DNA from: Leucobacter tenebrionis
Lineage (GTDB): Bacteria; Actinomycetota; Actinomycetes; Actinomycetales; Microbacteriaceae
NCBI RefSeq assembly: GCF_019884725.1
Contig: NZ_CP082322.1
Span: 2,542,001-2,606,000, forward strand
Direction: 5' to 3'
DNA length: 64,000 nucleotides
The position numbers and the translations under genes were made by a program. Position 1 is the first letter of the stretch, and the number at the start of each line of letters is the position of its first letter. Under the pieces are notes generated by a model, which was not told the DNA's origin, did not search any database, and saw only the letters and a program-made list of their open reading frames with translations. This document shows positions 38,937 to 46,712 of the stretch, one piece after another.

Positions 38937-39019
38937 GGCGAGAACGCCCACCTCAGTGAGGCGGCCAGCATTGGCGAGAAGGCCCACCTCGGTGAGGCTG
39001 CCAGCATTGGCGAGAACGC
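38937..39019. repeat. 36-bp tandem repeat, 2.3 copies
   Basis: Units start at 38937, 38973 and 39009 with a strict 36-base period (GGCGAGAACGCCCACCT and so on, with a few substitutions). The period is divisible by three, so both strands stay open; the minus frame would give LANAGSLTEVGL repeats. I regard it as non-coding, next to the end of the MmcQ gene. Confidence 0.65.
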
Positions 39020-39025
39020 CGGCCC

Positions 39026-39442
39026 TCACCCCTCCGCCATGCCGTGCTCGGCGAGCCAGGCGCGAGCGGTGCGGCGGCGCGCCTTCAGCAGCCATGAGTC
39101 GATGACGAACTCGCGCAGCAGCTCCCGGTCGATGATCGGCAGGCGCAGCAGCACGGCGGGATAACCGTCGAAGTGCGGGATCGTGAACGCGACGTCGGGG
39201 AACGCGGTGATCAGCTCCCGCTTCGCCTCCTCGCCGGCGACTCGGATCCCGAGCACCGGCTCGCCGGGATCCTCGCCCCGCTCGCGCATCCAGGCGAGAT
39301 CCTTACCGGTGACCGGTCTGGACCACGCGAACATCGCGCCGCCCACCACGCGCCAGCTCGGTCCCATGTGCCAGCCGCCCTCGCGCTCCTCGGTCTCGGG
39401 CAGCGCGAGAGCGATCGCGCGCACATCGTCGAACGTGGCCAT
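39026..39442 (-). CDS. MmcQ/YjbR family DNA-binding protein
   Basis: The 138-residue protein has the YjbR fold signature: an N-terminal helix (FDDVRAIALALPETEERE), the GWHMGPSWRVVGGAMFAW strands and the C-terminal LRLPIIDRELLREFVIDSWLLKA helix. The family (DUF419) has a CyaY-like fold and unclear function. ATG 39442 has GAGGGA upstream. It is transcribed away from the DUF817 gene. Confidence 0.85.
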   Translation of the reverse strand: MATFDDVRAIALALPETEEREGGWHMGPSWRVVGGAMFAWSRPVTGKDLAWMRERGEDPGEPVLGIRVAGEEAKRELITAFPDVAFTIPHFDGYPAVLLRLPIIDRELLREFVIDSWLLKARRRTARAWLAEHGMAEG

Positions 39443-39495
39443 GAGTCCCTCCTCGGCTTCAGCTTACGTCGGATCCCGCCCGATAGCCTCGGATC

Positions 39496-40377
39496 ATGAC
39501 CGGAGATCCCCGCGAGCTCACGCGCCTCGAGCGCAGCATCGATCGCGCGGCTCACCGGTTGCTCGCCGGCCGCCCCGAGCGCGGGGCTTGTGCGGTGCTC
39601 ATCGAGTGCGCGGTGTTCCTGCTGAAGCAGGCGTGGGCGTGCGTGTTCGGGGCGCTGCTGCTGGTGGCGATCCTGGCGTCGCGGTTCTGGTATCCCGACG
39701 ATGCCGCGCTGGCCCGCAATGACGCGCTCACCGTCGTGGCGATCCTGATCCAGATCGGCATGCTCGTCTTCAAGCTCGAAAGCGGTCGCGAGCTCTGGGT
39801 GATCGTGCTGTTCCACATCACGGGCACCGCGATGGAACTGTTCAAGACCGATGTCGGTTCGTGGGCCTACGAGGCGGAGGGGGTGCTGCGCATCGGCGCG
39901 GTGCCGCTCTTCAGCGGCTTCATGTACGCGGCGGTGGGATCGTACATGGTGCGCGTCTACCGCCTGCACGATCTCAGGTTCGCTCGCTATCCGCGGGTCT
40001 GGGCGACCACCGTGGTCGCGGCGGGCATCTACGTCAACTTCTTCAGCCACCACTTCATCTGGGACCTGCGCTGGGTGCTGCTCGCGCTCGTGGTGCTGCT
40101 GTGGTGGCGCACGGTCATGTACTTCCGGGTGTGGCGCGCGACGCTGAGGGTGTCGCTGCTGCCGGTGTTCGCGGGGGTCGCGGGGTTCATCTGGATCGCC
40201 GAGAACATCGGCACCTGGGCCGGGGCCTGGCTCTACCCGAATCAGGAGGGCGGCTGGGAGCTCGTGTCGCCGCAGAAACTCATCGCCTGGTTCCTGCTGA
40301 TGATCATCTCGGTGGTGATGGTGGCCTGGGTGTATCCGCCGAGACGTCCGGAGTCACTGCCCTCGCCGCGAGCATGA
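39496..40377 (+). CDS. DUF817 family membrane protein
   Basis: The 293-residue protein has about seven to eight membrane helices and the family's hallmark LFHITGTAMELFKTDVGSWAYEAEG (about residues 97-121), then FFSHHFIWDLRWVLLAL. DUF817 (YoaT-like) proteins are widespread and of unknown function; the conserved His, Glu and Asp in membrane-flanking loops suggest a catalytic or transport role, which is inference. It ends at a strong terminator. Confidence 0.85.
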   Translation: MTGDPRELTRLERSIDRAAHRLLAGRPERGACAVLIECAVFLLKQAWACVFGALLLVAILASRFWYPDDAALARNDALTVVAILIQIGMLVFKLESGRELWVIVLFHITGTAMELFKTDVGSWAYEAEGVLRIGAVPLFSGFMYAAVGSYMVRVYRLHDLRFARYPRVWATTVVAAGIYVNFFSHHFIWDLRWVLLALVVLLWWRTVMYFRVWRATLRVSLLPVFAGVAGFIWIAENIGTWAGAWLYPNQEGGWELVSPQKLIAWFLLMIISVVMVAWVYPPRRPESLPSPRA

Positions 40378-40423
40378 GACGCGTGTGCCGCACTCCTGGG
40401 AGAGGAGCGCGGCACACGCGTCT
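40377..40423. terminator. Strong bidirectional terminator
   Basis: AGACGCGTGTGCCGC (40377-40391) is perfectly complementary to GCGGCACACGCGTCT (40409-40423) with a 17-base loop. It starts within the DUF817 stop codon and lies between convergent genes. Confidence 0.85.
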
Positions 40424-40461
40424 TCGGAGTTGCGGGGTGCGGATCCGGATCCTGCCCCCGA

Positions 40462-40875
40462 TCAGACCGCGAAGAACGGCAGCGCGATGAGGCCGGCCCC
40501 GAGCATCAGCACGAACGCCACGATCGCGAGCGCGGCGAGTGCCAGCATGATCCCGTTGAGCCACACGCCCCAGAGCGCGAGGGTGCGCTCGCTCGTGTTC
40601 CGGCGCAGCGCGATGATGCCGAGGATCAGACCCGCGATCGGCGCGATGAAAGTCCAGCCGCTCACCACCGAGGCGATGCCGAGCACGAAGCTCGTGATCG
40701 CGAAGGCCCGGGCGTTGTCGCCGGGGTTCGCCTGGGGTTCGGCGGCGGGGCGGTCGCCCGGCGCCTCGTACGCGGACGGGGCGCCCTGGGAGTTCTGGGC
40801 GGGGACGCGGACGGTGTCGTCGGCCGGTGCCGAGAACTCGGCGGTGGTGTCCGGGAGGACGGCGGTGGTGTTCAT
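40462..40875 (-). CDS. DUF4190-type small membrane protein
   Basis: The 137-residue protein has a disordered Pro/Ala-rich cytoplasmic half and two membrane helices in the second half (FAITSFVLGIASVVSGWTF and MLALAALAIVAFVLMLG), with the family motif PIAGLILGIIALRR between. ATG 40875 follows GAAAGGACC. DUF4190 proteins are common in actinobacteria and their function is unknown. The upstream gap to the MFS gene (40876-41075) holds one hairpin. Confidence 0.8.
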   Translation of the reverse strand: MNTTAVLPDTTAEFSAPADDTVRVPAQNSQGAPSAYEAPGDRPAAEPQANPGDNARAFAITSFVLGIASVVSGWTFIAPIAGLILGIIALRRNTSERTLALWGVWLNGIMLALAALAIVAFVLMLGAGLIALPFFAV

Positions 40876-40990
40876 GATCGGTCCTTTCGGGGCGTCTGCT
40901 CGATGATGCTTCCACGCTACGTCTGACCCCCGGGCCACCGCGTCCTGCCGCGGTATCGACGGCCTCATACCCCGGTACCATCCTCAGGAT

Positions 40991-41056
40991 TCCGGTGATC
41001 CGCAGGAGGGCGGCTGTTTGAGGCCGATCTCTGCCGGTCTCCCGCGGATCGCCGGA
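40991..41056. terminator. 13-bp inverted repeat downstream of the MFS gene
   Basis: TCCGGTGATCCGC (40991-41003) pairs with GCGGATCGCCGGA (41044-41056) with one G-T pair around a 40-base loop. It lies 19 bases past the MFS stop on the minus strand, a fitting place to terminate the tetR-MFS transcript. Confidence 0.5.
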
Positions 41057-41075
41057 GTTTTGAGGCGAGGCCGGC

Positions 41076-42623
41076 TCAGTGCGAGGCGCCCGACACGTCG
41101 CTCCCCTTCGGCGCCATGAAGAACACGACCGCGGCGACGGCGAGCATGATGATGCCGCCCGCGATCCCGGTCGCCTGCAGCGAGTGGGTGAACGCGACGC
41201 CCGCTTCGTGCGCAAGCTGCGGGATCCCCGTCTCTCCGGCGATCGAGACCGCGGCGCCGAGCGACGCCTCGGCCTGCTCCGTGAGCTTCGCGTCGAGCCC
41301 CGCGAGCACGCCGCTCGCGACGAGCTCGGCGCGGTACATGAGCGCCGAGATGCTGCCGAGAATCGCGACGCCGAGCACTGCGCCGAGTTCGTACGAGGTC
41401 TCCTCGAGGGCGCCCGCGCTGCCGGCCTTCTCCTCGGGGGAGCCGTGCATGATCATGGCCGATCCGATCGCGAGCGATCCCGTGCCCGCGCCCACGAGAG
41501 TGAGGGCGATCAGCACGGTGAGGGTCGACAGGGTGCCGGGTTGCAGCGCGATGATGAGCATGCCGATACCGGCGAGGCCCACTCCGCCCGCGAGCACCGC
41601 GCGGGCGCTGAACACGCGCGCGAGCGGGGGAGCGGCGAGTGATGCGATCGCCCCCGCGATCGCGACCGGGAACAGCCGCACGCCCGCCTCGACCGGCGAG
41701 GCGCCGTCGACGAGCTGCATCCACTGCGCAATGAGTAGCAGCGCCGCGGCCATGGCGAACGTCGAGCCGAGGGCCGCGATGATGCCCGCCGAGAACTCGC
41801 GGTTGCGGAAGAGCCGCAGTTCGAGCAGCGGAGACGCGCTGCGCACGCAGCGCACGATGAACCACGCCAGCAGCGCGCCGCCGACGGCGAAGGCCGCGAG
41901 GGCCTCGGGCACGAGGAAGCTGGCCTCCTTGCCGAAGGTCTTGATCGCCCAGACCAGCAGCGTCATGCCGGCGAGCGACAGGGCCGCCGCGAGGGCGTCC
42001 CAGCGCCCGGTGCGCGGAACGCGCGACTCCGGCAGGATCAGGATGCCGGCGATGATGCCCGCGAGCATGAGCGGCACGTTGATGAGGAACGCGGCGTGCC
42101 ACGAGAAGTGCTCGAGCAGCAGACCGCCGACGAGCGGCCCGACAGCCGCGCCGAGACCCGACACCGCGGCCCAGATGCTGAGCGCGGTCGCGCGCTCCTT
42201 GGGGTCGGTGAAGATGACGCGGATCAGTGACAGCGTGATCGGCATGATCATCGCCCCGCCCACGCCGAGCAGCGCGCGGATCGCGATGACCGTCTCGGCG
42301 CTGTTCGCGAAGAGCACGATCAGCGAGGCGCCCCCGAAGATCGCGTATCCCATGAGCAGCATGCGCTTGCGGCCCCAGCGGTCGGCGATCGCGGCGAACG
42401 AGACGAGCAGGCCGGCGAGCACGAGGGAGTACACGTCGACGATCCACAGCTGCTGGTCCGAGGTGGGGTGCAGCTCGGCGGCCATCTCGGGGAGCGCGAT
42501 GTTGAGGATCGTCATATCCATCGTGATGACGAGCAGGCTCGCCGTCAGCACGGACACGGCAGCCCAGCGGCGGGCGCGGCTCAGCGACGGTGCTGCGGAT
42601 GTGACGTTGGCGGGGGTGGACAT
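41076..42623 (-). CDS. DHA2-family MFS multidrug exporter (EmrB/QacA type)
   Basis: The 515-residue protein has 14 predicted helices and the DHA2 signatures: LDMTILNIALPEMA-like start (VITMDMTILNIALP), motif A IADRWGRKRMLLMG and motif C around SGLGAAVGPLVGGLL. It should export hydrophobic cations or drugs by proton antiport. An upstream TetR gene in the same direction, 87 bases away, with a strong operator in front predicts ligand-induced expression. The C-terminus includes a long periplasmic loop (residues about 425-480). Confidence 0.9.
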   Translation of the reverse strand: MSTPANVTSAAPSLSRARRWAAVSVLTASLLVITMDMTILNIALPEMAAELHPTSDQQLWIVDVYSLVLAGLLVSFAAIADRWGRKRMLLMGYAIFGGASLIVLFANSAETVIAIRALLGVGGAMIMPITLSLIRVIFTDPKERATALSIWAAVSGLGAAVGPLVGGLLLEHFSWHAAFLINVPLMLAGIIAGILILPESRVPRTGRWDALAAALSLAGMTLLVWAIKTFGKEASFLVPEALAAFAVGGALLAWFIVRCVRSASPLLELRLFRNREFSAGIIAALGSTFAMAAALLLIAQWMQLVDGASPVEAGVRLFPVAIAGAIASLAAPPLARVFSARAVLAGGVGLAGIGMLIIALQPGTLSTLTVLIALTLVGAGTGSLAIGSAMIMHGSPEEKAGSAGALEETSYELGAVLGVAILGSISALMYRAELVASGVLAGLDAKLTEQAEASLGAAVSIAGETGIPQLAHEAGVAFTHSLQATGIAGGIIMLAVAAVVFFMAPKGSDVSGASH

Positions 42624-42710
42624 GGGGTCGCTTTCGGGTTCGGATCGGGTGATGGGGTTGAAGTTCGTGCGCGGTGTTGCCGACCTCTCAGGGTGCGGCT
42701 CGAGCGGCCT

Positions 42711-43286
42711 CTAGGGATCCGGCGTCGCCATCAGTGCGACGACGACCCGCTCGAGGTGATCGCGGTCGAGCGGCGCATCGTGGAGCGCCGCGTGGATCGT
42801 GGCGCCGTCGAGGTACACCGCGATGGCGGTGGCGCGCTCGCGGCCGACGTGCGCGGAGAGCATGTCGATCAGGCGATCCGTCCAGCGCTGCGCGAGGGCG
42901 CGCATGCCGGGATCGGTGGTGCCGGTGCTCATGAGTGCGACGTCGGCGTGCACGGCACGGGTGTCGCAGAGGAAGTCGTGGATCTCGGCGATGGCGCGCT
43001 CGGGGTGCTCGGCGAAGTCCGTCAGGTTCGATTCGAGCTGGGTGAGCGAGTCGTCGATCTCGTCGGCCAGCTGCTGCAGGGTGGTGTCGCGCAGCTCGTC
43101 GATGGAGCTGAAGTACTGCGTGGTCGAGCCGAGGGAGACCCCCGCCCGCGCGGCGATGGCGCGGTGGGTGAGGGCGGCCGGGCCGTGCTCGATGACGATC
43201 TCGGCGGCCGCGGTGAGGATCGCGCGGCGGCGCCCCTCGGGGTCGCGCCGGCGCGGCTCGGGCGAGTTCGATGCGGGTTCTGACAC
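42711..43286 (-). CDS. TetR-family transcriptional regulator
   Basis: The 191-residue protein has an N-terminal helix-turn-helix ([42 protein letters not shown], given here by its ends: RRAIL at about 25, YFSS at about 65) and a helical ligand domain (TetR_C-like [11 protein letters not shown]). I chose GTG 43286 because AGGAGG lies four bases upstream; a start at 43322 would run through the operator. It probably represses itself and the DHA2 exporter downstream. Confidence 0.87.
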   Translation of the reverse strand: MSEPASNSPEPRRRDPEGRRRAILTAAAEIVIEHGPAALTHRAIAARAGVSLGSTTQYFSSIDELRDTTLQQLADEIDDSLTQLESNLTDFAEHPERAIAEIHDFLCDTRAVHADVALMSTGTTDPGMRALAQRWTDRLIDMLSAHVGRERATAIAVYLDGATIHAALHDAPLDRDHLERVVVALMATPDP

Positions 43287-43318
43287 GGGCCCTCCTCTCG
43301 AGCAGCCTTCAGTGTTGG

Positions 43319-43344
43319 ACATCTGTACATGTACATTTGTACAT
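43319..43344. promoter_or_regulatory. TetR operator
   Basis: TGTACATGTACA (43324-43335) is a perfect 12-bp palindrome, flanked by a further GTACAT at 43339-43344 and ACAT at 43319-43322. Overlapping TGTACA half-sites of this kind bind two TetR dimers. It lies 33 bases upstream of the TetR start. CCGACTTTGTCGG at 43389-43401 is a separate small palindrome before rraA. Confidence 0.75.
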
Positions 43345-43467
43345 CTTGCGATTGTGTTGCGCAAGTTTGCAGTTCGGCCGTCGGCCTGCCGACTTTGTCG
43401 GAGGTGCCGGGTAGCGTTGAAGATACGAAGCGGCCGAGGGGCCGCGCCTCGAACGGAAGGAGCCGGT

Positions 43468-43938
43468 ATGGCTCAGATCAGCACCGCAGACCTATACGAC
43501 GAACGCGGTGATGAACTGCAGTCGGTGTCGCTGCAGTTTCTGAACCTCGGTGGTGTGACCGGTTTCACCGGTCCCGTGCGCACGGTGCGCTGCTTTCAAG
43601 ACAATGCGCGCCTCAAAGAACTGCTCTCGTCGCCGGGCGACGGCGCCGTGCTCGTGATCGACGGCGGCGGATCGCTCGAGACGGCGCTCGTGGGCGATGT
43701 CATCGCGGCGCTCGCGGTCGACAACGGCTGGGCCGGCATCATCGTGAACGGCGCCGTGCGAGACCGCGTGGCGCTCGGCACCCTGCCGTTCGGCGTGAAG
43801 GCGCTCGGGTCGAACCCGGCGAAGTCGACGAAGACGGGCGCGGGCGAGACCGACGTGCCGGTCGAGATCGGCGGTGTCGTGTTCGAGCCGGGCATGACGG
43901 TCTGGTGCGATGAGGACGGGATCCTGGTCGGCGTCTAA
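43468..43938 (+). CDS. rraA: RraA-family protein (ribonuclease activity regulator/aldolase fold)
   Basis: The 156-residue protein has the RraA core: [19 protein letters not shown], then [17 protein letters not shown] with the Arg-Asp pair, and [14 protein letters not shown]. RraA inhibits RNase E in E. coli; relatives with the same fold are HMG/CHA aldolases, and many actinobacterial members are probably aldolases. The Arg-Asp pair is present in both groups. ATG 43468 has AAGGAG upstream. It stands alone, divergent from tetR. Confidence 0.87.
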   Translation: MAQISTADLYDERGDELQSVSLQFLNLGGVTGFTGPVRTVRCFQDNARLKELLSSPGDGAVLVIDGGGSLETALVGDVIAALAVDNGWAGIIVNGAVRDRVALGTLPFGVKALGSNPAKSTKTGAGETDVPVEIGGVVFEPGMTVWCDEDGILVGV

Positions 43939-43965
43939 GGGCTTTCGGCGAGCGAGGGGGCGCTG

Positions 43966-44736
43966 ATGGGGTCGAGGATCCGGGTACTCCTGCCCTTCCT
44001 GCCGTATGCGGCGATCTCGGTCGTGCACGTGGCGGCGCTCTTCGCCGGGCATACCGATGCCGGGAACGCGGTCGCCGGGCCCAGCAAGCTCGCGCTGATG
44101 CCCGCGCTGGCGCTCGCCGTCGTGTGGGCGGCCGGAGCGCGAGAGCCTGAGGCGCCGCCCGGATCCCGAACCGTGCTTCGCGGCGCCGGTGGGCCTATCG
44201 CGCTGCTCGTCGCGGCGATCCTCTGCTCGTGGCTCGGCGACGGGGCGGCGACGTTCTTCCCGATGTTCGACGACGAGCTGCCGATGATGCTGCTCTGCTT
44301 CGGGCTCGCCCACATCGCGTATCTGGTGCTCCTGTGGCGCACCCGCGGCCTCGCCGTGCATCGGGCGCCGATGTGGGCGGCCGTGTACGCACTCGCGTAC
44401 GCGGTGCTGATCGTGCTGCTGATTCCGCGGGCCGGCGCGCTCACCGTGCCCGTGATGGCCTACGGGCTACTGCTCGCGGGCACCGCGGCGATGGCGTCGC
44501 GCTGCACGGCGGCGATCGCGTGGGGCGGGGCATGGTTCTTCGCGTCTGACGCGATCCTCTCGCTCCGCATCTTCATGCCCGAGGTGATGCCGGCGTGGAC
44601 GAGCGGTGTGGTCATGCTCACCTACACGCTCGGGCAGGGGCTCATCTCGTATGGCGTGGTCGCGTCGCTGTGGCGTCGCGAGGCGGGGCCGCGGCTCCTC
44701 AGCCCTCAGCCGGAGGGGCCTCGGGAAGCAGTCTGA
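43966..44736 (+). CDS. YhhN/TMEM86-family membrane protein (lysoplasmalogenase type)
   Basis: The 256-residue protein has about eight membrane helices with the family's intramembrane acidic residues (ILCSWLGDGAAT and FFASDAILSLRIF). Mammalian TMEM86B hydrolyses lysoplasmalogens; bacterial enzymes of the family hydrolyse alkenyl ether lipids. Plasmalogens are not typical of aerobic actinobacteria, so the real substrate is open. The last 38 bases overlap the convergent NUDIX-NYN gene. Confidence 0.82.
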   Translation: MGSRIRVLLPFLPYAAISVVHVAALFAGHTDAGNAVAGPSKLALMPALALAVVWAAGAREPEAPPGSRTVLRGAGGPIALLVAAILCSWLGDGAATFFPMFDDELPMMLLCFGLAHIAYLVLLWRTRGLAVHRAPMWAAVYALAYAVLIVLLIPRAGALTVPVMAYGLLLAGTAAMASRCTAAIAWGGAWFFASDAILSLRIFMPEVMPAWTSGVVMLTYTLGQGLISYGVVASLWRREAGPRLLSPQPEGPREAV

Positions 44737-45607
44737 GCAGCTTCTTCGCGCCGCGCGTGACCGCTCCCGCGGCGTGCGCGCGCACCCGCAGTTCGGCATC
44801 GCCGGTGACGACGGTGACGGCGTGCTCGGATGCTGCGAAGACGGCGGCCTCGGCCACGATGGTGTCGTCTCCGAGGCCGGGTGAGGAGACCACGCGCACG
44901 TGCTCGCTGCTCGCGATGCCGTTCGCGACGCCCTCCACCACCATGGTCCACTCCGGATAGGCGCGGTCGAGGCCGGGCACGCGGGTCTCGGGCAGGTCGA
45001 GGAAGCCGGCGCGGATCCCGTCGCCGTGCACCGCCAGCGCCTCGAGCTGGTCGCGCAGCCGCTCGGCGGCGCCGCGGCGATCCTTCCACCATCCGTTCGG
45101 CACCGAGCCGATCACGTTGGCGGCATCGATCACCACGGCGGGTCTCGCCGCGAGCAGGGGGCGCAGCAGCTGCCAGCTCGCCGCGAACGCGGGGTGCAGA
45201 GGGAGCCGCTCGACGTCGTCGAGCTTGATCCAGGCGAGCGCGTGGCTCTCGGGATCGGTGATGCGGGGTTCGAAGGGGGTGACGACGTCGGCGATCAGGG
45301 TGGTGTAGGCCCAGCCGCCGCGGTCGAGCACGTGGGTGTAGCGGGGTGCGACCGCGTTGTCGGGAACCCCGGCCTCCTCCTGCGACTCGCGGATCGCCCC
45401 GTCGATCGCGGCCTCGCCCTCGTGGCGGGCGCCGCCGGGGATGCCCCAGGTGTCGCCGTGGTCGCTCCAGGTGACGCGGTGCTGCAGCAGGATGGCGCCG
45501 AGAGAGCGATCGTGGGCGAGCAGGCCGGCTGCGCCGAAGCGCCCCCAGTAGCGCCCGCCGTCGGCCGCCGTGACCCACGCGTCGCCCGGGTTTCGCAGAT
45601 CGCTCAT
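44699..45607 (-). CDS. NUDIX domain fused to a NYN/PIN-like nuclease domain
   Basis: The 302-residue protein has an N-terminal NUDIX domain (residues 1-150) with a canonical box (G58-A-R-H-E-G-E, then RESQEEAG). The second half (about residues 158-300) has PAVVIDAANVIGSVPNGWW, GDDTIVAEAA and TVVTGDAELRVRA, the acidic pattern of NYN/YacP-type nucleases. Such fusions occur in actinobacteria; the substrate is unknown. The last 38 bases overlap the convergent YhhN gene end. Confidence 0.82.
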   Translation of the reverse strand: MSDLRNPGDAWVTAADGGRYWGRFGAAGLLAHDRSLGAILLQHRVTWSDHGDTWGIPGGARHEGEAAIDGAIRESQEEAGVPDNAVAPRYTHVLDRGGWAYTTLIADVVTPFEPRITDPESHALAWIKLDDVERLPLHPAFAASWQLLRPLLAARPAVVIDAANVIGSVPNGWWKDRRGAAERLRDQLEALAVHGDGIRAGFLDLPETRVPGLDRAYPEWTMVVEGVANGIASSEHVRVVSSPGLGDDTIVAEAAVFAASEHAVTVVTGDAELRVRAHAAGAVTRGAKKLLRLLPEAPPAEG

Positions 45608-45744
45608 GGTTTCAGCGTAGCGGTGCGGGGTGGGGGAGCGCCCGGAAGATTGCGTCGGGTGCAGGTGACTAGGCGATCGATGGGTGTTTCCGTGGGTGCC
45701 GGGTCAGCGCTTTCGCAGAGCACGTCTGCGGGTGAGAATGGAGT

Positions 45745-46182
45745 ATGAGTGAGAACCAGGATGCCGTGTCGGTGCTGACGGAGGATGAGTGCTGGGAGCG
45801 ACTGGGGTCGCAGCGCGTGGGGCGGATCGTCACCCGCGTGGGCGACGTGGTCGACGTCGTGCCGCTCAACTTCGTGCTCGACGGGCGATCGGCGGTCTTC
45901 CGCACCGCGCCCGGTAACAAACTCGTCGAGCTGACCATCAACGATTCCGTGCTGCTCGAGGTCGATGAGATCGGCGAGGAATCCGGCTGGAGTGTGGTGC
46001 TGCGCGGACACGCCCGGGTGCTCGAATCGGAGGCCGATATCGCGGCCGTGGAGGCGCTGCCGCTCAGGCCCTTCGTGCCGACCCTCAAGCCGACCTTCGT
46101 GCGGATCGAGGCGGAGTCGATCGGCGGCCGCGAGTACCGGTTCGGCCCCGAGCCGCGCCGCGAGGACCAGCAGGAGGGGTAG
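45745..46182 (+). CDS. Pyridoxamine 5'-phosphate oxidase-fold protein
   Basis: The 145-residue protein has the split-barrel core of the family (LGSQRVGRIVTRVGDVVDVVPLNF, then GNKLVELTINDSVLLEVDE). Members bind FMN, F420 or heme. DUF385-like and Rv-type PPOX proteins of this length are usual in actinobacteria. It is divergent from the NUDIX-NYN gene over a 137-base gap with no other feature seen. Confidence 0.8.
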   Translation: MSENQDAVSVLTEDECWERLGSQRVGRIVTRVGDVVDVVPLNFVLDGRSAVFRTAPGNKLVELTINDSVLLEVDEIGEESGWSVVLRGHARVLESEADIAAVEALPLRPFVPTLKPTFVRIEAESIGGREYRFGPEPRREDQQEG

Positions 46183-46338
46183 GGGTTGCTGCTCTGCTCT
46201 TCGCTGGATGGGTGATGTGCGGCCGGGATCGCCTGCTGCTGCGGCCATTCGCGACCGTGGACAGTCAGTGCCGTGGTCATTCGCGCCCCAAAAGTATGGG
46301 TAAGATAGAGGGGTTGCTTCGCGAAGGCGCAGTGGCAA

Positions 46339-46409
<71 letters not shown>

Positions 46410-46429
46410 ACAACTGAAAACTGAAGCGA

Positions 46430-46503
46430 CGGGATGTGGCGCAGCTTGGTAGCGCACCTGACTGGGGGTCAGGGGGTCGCAGGTTCAAATCCTGTCATCC
46501 CGA
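46430..46503 (+). tRNA. tRNA-Pro (anticodon GGG)
   Basis: A complete 74-base cloverleaf: acceptor CGGGATG/CATCCCG with discriminator A, D-arm GCGC/GCGC, anticodon stem CCTGA/TCAGG around CTGGGGG, and T-arm GCAGG-TTCAAAT-CCTGT. The CCA is not encoded. It is the probable integration site of the mobile element whose integrase lies 209 bases downstream; its 3' part should be repeated at the far end, outside the window. Confidence 0.95.
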
Positions 46504-46508
46504 CGGAA

Positions 46509-46542
46509 AAGCCCTGATGAGAAGCCATTTTCATCAGGGCTT
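46509..46542. terminator. Terminator between tRNA-Pro and the integrase
   Basis: AAGCCCTGATGA (46509-46520) and TCATCAGGGCTT (46531-46542) are perfectly complementary with a 10-base loop. It follows the tRNA by six bases and can stop transcription from both sides. Confidence 0.8.
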
Positions 46543-46568
46543 CGTCATGTCTGGTGACGGGTTTTCGT

Positions 46569-46682
46569 TGGTCCCCCTCTGGTCCCCTCGCCGAGGTGCT
46601 GATGCTCGCTCCGAGGGGCCGGAGGGCGGATCTGGCTCTCTGGAGTTCGTCGCCTGTGGATAAGGGGACCAAAAGGGGACCA
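46569..46682. repeat. Four TGGTCCCC octamers, putative integrase arm-type sites
   Basis: TGGTCCCC occurs at 46569-46576 and 46580-46587, and in inverse (GGGGACCA) at 46664-46671 and 46675-46682. Each pair has an 11-base period, and the pairs face each other between the tRNA 3' end and the integrase stop. Phage and ICE integrases bind such helically phased arm sites. Confidence 0.6.
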
Positions 46683-46712
46683 GAGCGCCTGATCCGGGCT
46701 CCGGGCTCCCGG

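Noticed and set aside
38937-39019. 36-bp repeats as a CRISPR array
   Set aside because: Units are directly adjacent with no spacers, there are only 2.3 copies, and no cas genes are present.
38739-39095. Minus-strand frame with LANAG-LTEVG repeats
   Set aside because: The repeat is a 36-bp DNA satellite whose period is divisible by three; no ribosome site and no domain.
38727-39164. Plus-strand open frame of 145 codons over the repeat nest after der
   Set aside because: It runs through a terminator hairpin, tandem repeats and the antisense of the MmcQ gene; the composition has no protein character.
46469-46672. 67-codon minus frame ending MTGFEPATP across the tRNA-Pro gene
   Set aside because: It is the reverse reading of the tRNA 3' half and terminator, a well-known spurious annotation.
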